The notes below the pieces were generated by a model, which had not been told where the DNA came from, did not search any database, and saw nothing but the letters and a program-made list of their open reading frames with translations. Below, piece after piece: positions 59,364 to 64,000 of a DNA stretch of 64,000 nt. The stretch's first letter is position 1, and the number at the start of each line of letters is the position of its first letter. Source of the stretch: Candidatus Delongbacteria bacterium (GTDB lineage Bacteria > CAIWAD01); the NCBI GenBank assembly GCA_041675285.1, contig JBAYTZ010000004.1, forward strand, positions 229,250 through 293,249. Reading direction: 5' to 3'. The position numbers were made by a program, and so were the translations under genes.

Positions 59364-60489
59364 GCCCAGTCTCAAATCCATCTGGACCCTGCTGGTCCTC
59401 TCGCTGGTCTCCTACGGCCTCTACAACTGGGCCGAGTTCAGCCGGGTGGAGCACAAGCAGCCCCACTACGACGAGAAACTCGAGGCCGCGCGCCTGATGG
59501 AGAATTGGGTGGCGCTGCTGCGGGAGGTCAAGGCCCCCGAGGCCGCCTTCGTGGATGTCGTGAACGATCCCGACCGCACGCTGCTCATCGGCCAGAAGCA
59601 CACGCCCATCACCTCCACCGAGGGCAACCACCAGGCCAAGCTGGCCACCACCAACCCCAACACCGCCGCCATGATGGTGCAGATCTTCAAGGACGCGGGG
59701 CTGGAGAAGGGCGACAAGCTGGCCGTGGGCATGACGGGCTCCTTCCCGGGGCTCAACCTGGCGCTGCTGGCGGCCTGCAAGGTTCTGGAGCTGGAGCCGG
59801 TGATCATCACCAGCGTCAGCAGCTCGTGGTATGGCGCCAATGATCCGGACTTCACCTGGCTGGACATGGAGCGCGTGCTGGTGGACAACGGCCAGGTGGG
59901 CTTCCGCAGCGTGGCGGCCAGCATCGGCGGCGCGGACGACCGCGGCCGCAGCCTCTCGCCCGAGGGTCGCGCCTTGGTGCGCGCGGCCATCGAGCGCAAC
60001 GGCGTGGCCTATCTGAACCCGGAGACCCTGGAGCAGGCCGTGCTGGGGCGGATCCAGGTCTACAAGGACGCGGTGAAGGAATCCCTGCGCGGCTACCGGG
60101 CCTACGTCAACGTGGGCGGCGGCGTGGTCAGCCTGGGTCACCCGGACAACGCCAACGTGATTCCCCTGGGCTTCACGCGGCACCTGAGTGACGACAATCC
60201 GCCGGCCAAGGGCGTGGTGCACTACTTCTCGGACAGCGGCGTGTCCGTGATCAACTTCAAGTACGTGCCGCGGCGCTTCGGCGCGCTGCTGGCGCAGTAC
60301 GGCATCCCCTGGCGGCCGAGCCACGTGCCCCAGCCGGGGGAGGGCGCGCTCTTCGTGGAGGGTCGCTACGACCTGCGCGTGGTGGGGCTGGCGGTGGCGA
60401 TCATGACCATCCTGGTGCTGGTGGTGATCCGCTTCGACCTGCGCATGCAGCGTCTGGGCGAGGCCGCCACGCCGGACGAGCATCTGTGA
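59356..60489 (+). CDS. pgsW: Poly-gamma-glutamate system protein PgsW
   Basis: The 377-residue protein is a member of the PgsW group found with pgsB and pgsC. It has an N-terminal anchor (IWTLLVLSLVSYGLYNWAEF), a large extracytoplasmic domain (HTPITSTEGNHQAKLATTNP, GMTGSFPGLNLALLAA, GRALVRAAIERNGVAYLNPE) and a C-terminal membrane helix. It replaces the PgsA/CapA found in Gram-positive operons. It overlaps pgsC by 8 nt. Confidence 0.9.
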   Translation: MFKPSLKSIWTLLVLSLVSYGLYNWAEFSRVEHKQPHYDEKLEAARLMENWVALLREVKAPEAAFVDVVNDPDRTLLIGQKHTPITSTEGNHQAKLATTNPNTAAMMVQIFKDAGLEKGDKLAVGMTGSFPGLNLALLAACKVLELEPVIITSVSSSWYGANDPDFTWLDMERVLVDNGQVGFRSVAASIGGADDRGRSLSPEGRALVRAAIERNGVAYLNPETLEQAVLGRIQVYKDAVKESLRGYRAYVNVGGGVVSLGHPDNANVIPLGFTRHLSDDNPPAKGVVHYFSDSGVSVINFKYVPRRFGALLAQYGIPWRPSHVPQPGEGALFVEGRYDLRVVGLAVAIMTILVLVVIRFDLRMQRLGEAATPDEHL

Positions 60490-60544
60490 GCACGTCCCGG
60501 GGCGACAGAATCCCGGGCGACATCGGGCAAGGCGCGGAGGACGC

Positions 60545-61507
60545 ATGCTGAAGAACTGGAAGCACCTGAACCGGCGGTTGCAGGCAGGCACGCTGGTGCT
60601 GGTCGCCGCGCTGCTGCTGGCGGGACTGACCCACGCGGCCTGGACCACCATTCGCCACGTCAGCGGCGCCCAGCGCGTGATGGCGCAGGTGGACGGCAAG
60701 AGCCGCGTCTACTGGCAGCTGGCCAAGGACGGCACCATGAGCGCCACGGTCAACGGACCGGCTGTGCTGCGCGTGGTGACCCGCTCCCCCTGGCGCACCA
60801 AGTACAAGGACACCCAGACCCGGCTGGCTTGGACCCTGGACGGCCAACCCGGCGGCGAGTTCGCCCACCCGGTGAAGCGCTCCTCGGGCGTGCGCCTGCA
60901 GCCGGCCAAGGATGACAAGAACGCCGCCGATCCCGCCAAGTGGCCGCGGCTCTCCAGCTCCGTCACGGACGAGATCCGCATCCCCTACGGCACGCACAAA
61001 CTCACCTTCCAGGTGAAAGAGTCACCGGGCGACTTCGTGCTGCTGCGCCTCAAGCGCAAGGCCGTGCATCCGCTGCCCAAGGGCGGGACCATCGACCTGC
61101 TGCCCCGGGAGCGGATCCGCACGCGCGACGTGAGCGTGGCCGAGACGCGCAGCACCTACCAGGTGCTGACCTCCGGCGAGGAGTTGGCCTTGGAGGCCAC
61201 GGGCCCCACGGTGGTGAAGGTGATCAGCCGGTTGGACTGGAACACCACCATGGCCGGCCGTCAGAAGTACCAGCTCAAGGTCTATGAGGACGGCACCCTG
61301 AAGAACACCTGGGTCCTGCGCGGCCGCCATAGCAACCAGGCCGTCTACGTGGGCAAGGACGACAGCACGCCCGCCCGCGGGGAGCTGATCTACATCGAGG
61401 TTCCGGCCGGCCGGCACGTCTATAAGGTGAAGTTCCAGGACAGCGGGCGCGAAGTGAACCTGCGCTTCCTGCTGCCGCGGGAATCCCTGCGCAATCCGGG
61501 AAAGTGA
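60545..61507 (+). CDS. Exported beta-rich protein of the pgs operon, unknown
   Basis: The 320-residue protein starts with a signal anchor (LVLVAALLLAGLTHAAW). Two related beta modules follow: one around VNGPAVLRVVTRSPWRTKYK (residues ~70-90) and one around ATGPTVVKVISRLDWNTTMA (~218-240), each followed by a LDG/YEDG turn and an 'H-xx-Y-K-V/L-x-F' strand. No known domain was recognised. Position directly after pgsW (55 nt) and before a barrel gene suggests a periplasmic role in poly-glutamate handling. Confidence 0.65.
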   Translation: MLKNWKHLNRRLQAGTLVLVAALLLAGLTHAAWTTIRHVSGAQRVMAQVDGKSRVYWQLAKDGTMSATVNGPAVLRVVTRSPWRTKYKDTQTRLAWTLDGQPGGEFAHPVKRSSGVRLQPAKDDKNAADPAKWPRLSSSVTDEIRIPYGTHKLTFQVKESPGDFVLLRLKRKAVHPLPKGGTIDLLPRERIRTRDVSVAETRSTYQVLTSGEELALEATGPTVVKVISRLDWNTTMAGRQKYQLKVYEDGTLKNTWVLRGRHSNQAVYVGKDDSTPARGELIYIEVPAGRHVYKVKFQDSGREVNLRFLLPRESLRNPGK

Positions 61508-61514
61508 CGTGTCC

Positions 61515-62645
61515 ATGCGCCCACGCCTGACGCTGACGCTCCTCTGCCTGGCCCTGGCGCCGGCGCTGCTGCCGGCCGCGGCTCCCGACTGGAGCCTGAG
61601 CCTGGAGGAGCGTCTGGTGACGGACGACAACATCCTCAAGCTCTCGCCCCGCGACCTGGAGCAACTGGAGGAGGATCCGGCCTTCCAGCCCGACGTGGAA
61701 CGCTCCGACGTGCTCAAGCTCGAGCACCGGGTGGGCGCCGAGCTGCGCTGGCGGCTGAAGTCCCGCCGCGGTCCACTGGCCAAGCTGCAGAGTTGGGTGG
61801 GCGGCAAGCCGGGCCAGGGGCGGCTCAGCCTGGGCTGGGACGGCAAGTGGACCTCCGTGCCCGCCGTGGCGGGCGGCGCTAACACCAGCCAGCGGCTGGC
61901 GCTGGGCTGGCAACCCCGGCCGGGCTGGGGCGCGGAACTCTCCTGGCGCTTCCTGGACAACTACGACCTGCGCCGCTTCACCGACCGTGACACAGGCCGC
62001 GAGCGGGGCGCCAGTTTCGACTCCGACCTGACCCAGTTGACCCTGCGGGCCCGCGCCCGGGATCTGGGCGAGTGGTTCCGCCAGCCGGGGCTCAGCCTCA
62101 GCGCGGCGCGCTCCAACGAGTACTACAACGCCTGGTTCACCGAGTACGACTCCGAGGCTTGGAGCCTGGGTTTGGAGTTGACCTGGCGCATGCCTGCCGG
62201 CCTGAGCGCCGGACTGGGCTGGGAATTCAGCGACACGGACAACGTGGGCTACCCGGGCGTGCAGCCCGGCGAGGTGAATCTGGGGGCCGACAGCGAGAGC
62301 GGCGACGCCACCCAGCAGGAGGACCAGTACAACCTGAACCTGGGCTGGAGCGGCACCCTGGGCGGCTGGAAGTCCGGCCTGGACGCGGGGCTGGTGCTGC
62401 GCGACCGTCGCTACCAGAGCGGACTGGGCGAGCTGCTGGACCCCTTCCACTCTGCCCGCCACGACCGGCGCTGGCTCTTCCGACTGCAGGGCCGGCTCGA
62501 TCTCAACCGGCAGCTGCGGCTGATTCCGCTGCTCGAGTACGAGCACCGCGACAGCGAGGCCGCCTGGAGCGCCATCGGCGCCGTGAAGGATTTCACCGTG
62601 CGCCGCGCCGGCCTCGGCCTGCGCTGGAGCCTGGGCTCGGACTGA
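61515..62645 (+). CDS. Outer-membrane beta-barrel-like protein of the pgs operon
   Basis: The 376-residue protein has a signal peptide (LTLTLLCLALAPALLPAAA). Long alternating strands with aromatic girdles follow (GWGAELSWRFLDNYDLRRFT, WSLGLELTWRMPAG, GLRWSLGSD at the end), typical of outer-membrane barrels of around 14-18 strands. ATG 61515 was preferred over GTG 61509. It closes the pgs operon, followed by a strong terminator. It may be a polymer export or anchoring pore; this is inference. Confidence 0.72.
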   Translation: MRPRLTLTLLCLALAPALLPAAAPDWSLSLEERLVTDDNILKLSPRDLEQLEEDPAFQPDVERSDVLKLEHRVGAELRWRLKSRRGPLAKLQSWVGGKPGQGRLSLGWDGKWTSVPAVAGGANTSQRLALGWQPRPGWGAELSWRFLDNYDLRRFTDRDTGRERGASFDSDLTQLTLRARARDLGEWFRQPGLSLSAARSNEYYNAWFTEYDSEAWSLGLELTWRMPAGLSAGLGWEFSDTDNVGYPGVQPGEVNLGADSESGDATQQEDQYNLNLGWSGTLGGWKSGLDAGLVLRDRRYQSGLGELLDPFHSARHDRRWLFRLQGRLDLNRQLRLIPLLEYEHRDSEAAWSAIGAVKDFTVRRAGLGLRWSLGSD

Positions 62646-62671
62646 GTTCCGCCGCCGACCAACCACAATCA

Positions 62672-62707
62672 GCAAGAGGGGCGCACGTGCGCCCCTCTTG
62701 CGTGTTT
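62672..62707. terminator. Strong bidirectional terminator between the pgs operon and the C10 peptidase
   Basis: Perfect 15-bp arms GCAAGAGGGGCGCAC and GTGCGCCCCTCTTGC meet directly and are followed by GTGTTTTAG. It separates the convergent pgs operon and C10 peptidase gene. Confidence 0.88.
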
Positions 62708-62741
62708 TAGGTCATGTGCGCCGCGCGGGCCGCAGCACCGG

Positions 62742-64000
62742 CTACTTCAACAGGTGCAGGAGTTGTGAGCCCGTGCCGCTGCCCGTCTCCAGCACTGCCA
62801 AGTAGAGACCACTGGCCAGCTGGTCGGCGGACCAGCGCAGCTCGTGATGACCGGCTGCCAGGTTGCCGTCCTGCAGGAGTGCCACGCGCTGCCCGGCCAC
62901 GTTGTAGATGCTCACGCGCACGTGCCCGGAATGCGCCAGGTCGACGGGCAGGGTCGTGCTTGGATTGAAGGGGTTCGGATAGGCCGGGCGCAGGGTCCTG
63001 TTGGCGGGTTGGGGCGTGTCCTGCTGGTCGGCCAATGCGGCTTCACTCGCCCTGGGCAGGCTGCGGACGTCGCCCCAGATCGATTGGCTGTCCAGCCCGG
63101 CTTGCAGCGACCACTGCCACGCCGCCAGGCTGTCCGGCCGGACGCTGAGAGTGTCGATTCCGGTTCCATCCGGTCCCGGACCGGCCACCCAATGGGGCGG
63201 ATCCTCGTCGTGCACGACCACGATCAGGTCGGAGGGCTGGCCGCAACCGTACGCGTCGCAAGCCTGATAGGCGAAGACATAAGTGCCGCACTTGCCCGCG
63301 CGCGGACGCCAGCTCCAGGCCTGGCCTTCGATGGGCTGACCATCCACCGAGTAGCTCAGCTCATCGCCGTCCGCGTCGTAGCCCGACAGAGTGGCCCGGG
63401 CGGTCTCGCCGTCCCGAATTACCAACTGGAGGCTGGCCACGACGGGTTGGTGATTGAGGGCCATGCCGTCGGGGGCGATGCCGATCACGGCGCCCTGCAC
63501 GTCGCCGAAGTAGTAGTTGCCGGGGCTCAGGTCGTCCAGCAGGAAGTAGCCGTTGAAGGTCCCGCTCCAGCCCCAGTTGATGTGGAACCAGGTGCTGTCC
63601 TGCACGCCGTCCACGTCGTAGGCGTGGCCGCCGTTGGGGCCCTGGCCGCGGTAGATCACCGGGCGGCCGGCGCTCAGCTCGGCGTGCAGCAGGGTGCGCC
63701 AGGACTCGGCCGTATAGCTGCTGCGCCAGACCATCCGGGTCGCGTCCTGATAGCGGAAGTAGCTGCGCAGCGCCGTGGAGATCATCGAACTCTGGGCCGA
63801 GGAGGAGTTGGGGCCGTAGTTCATGCGGACGGCGACGCCGGCGTGATACAACAGCTCTTCGACGTCCGCGTTGACCATGGTGGGCGAGATGGCGTCCCAG
63901 TTGTAGAACTCCTGGTTGAAGTCCACGCTGATCTCGCCGTAGGTCTCGTGGTAGTAGCTCTGGATGAACTCGCCCTGCTGGGGCCAATTCCAATACTCGA
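62742..64000 (-). CDS. C10 (streptopain-like) peptidase with T9SS sorting domain, 5' partial
   Basis: The frame is open at the right edge, so the N-terminus and the catalytic Cys are missing. The visible part begins EYWNWPQQGEFIQSYYHETY, the segment just after the Cys in C10 enzymes. The catalytic His lies in GGHAYDVDGV, with WFHINWGWSGTFNGYFLLDD following. After Ig-like sequence it ends with AYPNPFNPSTTLPVDL and GLYLAVLETG, a type IX secretion C-terminal domain. It is a cell-surface or secreted cysteine protease and a predicted client of the PorU/PorV system. A GTG at 63924-63926 is not the true start. Confidence 0.9.
   Translation of the reverse strand, partial: EYWNWPQQGEFIQSYYHETYGEISVDFNQEFYNWDAISPTMVNADVEELLYHAGVAVRMNYGPNSSSAQSSMISTALRSYFRYQDATRMVWRSSYTAESWRTLLHAELSAGRPVIYRGQGPNGGHAYDVDGVQDSTWFHINWGWSGTFNGYFLLDDLSPGNYYFGDVQGAVIGIAPDGMALNHQPVVASLQLVIRDGETARATLSGYDADGDELSYSVDGQPIEGQAWSWRPRAGKCGTYVFAYQACDAYGCGQPSDLIVVVHDEDPPHWVAGPGPDGTGIDTLSVRPDSLAAWQWSLQAGLDSQSIWGDVRSLPRASEAALADQQDTPQPANRTLRPAYPNPFNPSTTLPVDLAHSGHVRVSIYNVAGQRVALLQDGNLAAGHHELRWSADQLASGLYLAVLETGSGTGSQLLHLLK

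Noticed and set aside
1..64000. tRNA, rRNA, insertion sequence or prophage genes
   Set aside because: No cloverleaf, rRNA core sequence, transposase or phage gene was recognised on either strand; a dedicated scan was not possible.

Overview
The window is a very GC-rich bacterial chromosome segment from a diderm with an outer membrane. It carries TolC, a TonB-dependent receptor, lipoproteins and beta-barrels. Three genes point to a type IX secretion system (T9SS): a PorV/PorQ-family protein at the left edge, a PorU-like C25 peptidase in the first quarter, and a C10 peptidase with a YPNPFNPST-type C-terminal sorting domain at the right edge. That combination is typical of the Fibrobacteres-Chlorobi-Bacteroidetes (FCB) group. 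The GC-rich coding and the mixed gene order suggest a lesser-known FCB lineage rather than a classical Bacteroidetes; this placement is inference. No rRNA, tRNA, CRISPR array, phage or transposase gene was recognised.

Layout. 1-2.1 kb: PorV-like protein, a 22-copy 11-bp tandem array, and a lone flagellin. 2.4-8.9 kb: a cell-wall cluster of AmgK-like sugar kinase, a MurG fused to a HEAT-repeat tail, MraY, a MurU-like nucleotidyltransferase and an EEP-family hydrolase. 9-16 kb: PorU-like sortase, a tetratricopeptide-like protein, upp, and a response regulator with an unrecognised N-terminal domain. 16.3-21.7 kb: a tightly overlapping TetR-TolC-HlyD-ABC2-ABC2 efflux operon with no ATPase gene. 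22-30.7 kb: dtd, a heme oxygenase-like gene, small membrane and redox genes, a nemRA-like TetR/old-yellow-enzyme pair with palindromic operators, a serine hydrolase and a ferredoxin-NADP reductase. 31-34.3 kb: an SOS-like cassette (LexA, DUF6504-like, VOC, DinB, Cdd1-like HhH) with a LexA box. 34.4-37.2 kb: a TonB-dependent receptor behind a TPP riboswitch. 37.2-43.3 kb: RfbC, an MFS transporter, a FemAB-like protein, membrane proteins and a TSUP permease. 43.4-52.6 kb: a sulfide:quinone-reductase-like flavoprotein with a 38-residue partner ORF, a cupin, a methyltransferase, a histidine kinase, a gamma carbonic anhydrase, NlpC/P60, ResB and a DUF5679 protein. 52.6-57.2 kb: Pgi, a phosphopantetheinyl transferase, an epimerase and a secreted protein. 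57.7-62.7 kb: a poly-gamma-glutamate operon (PgsB, PgsC, PgsW) extended by a secreted beta-rich protein and an outer-membrane barrel. The window ends inside a C10 peptidase.

Several families of dispersed non-coding repeats fill the intergenic spaces: an 11-bp GGTGCC array family, CACAGAGGCACAGAG repeats, a 200-bp element present twice, and a 165-bp element with terminal inverted repeats. The regulatory sites that stand out are the TPP riboswitch, the LexA box, two matching TetR operators around the nemRA-like pair, one TetR-type palindrome before the efflux operon, and a GTTAG-N6-CTAAC dyad before the heme oxygenase gene.
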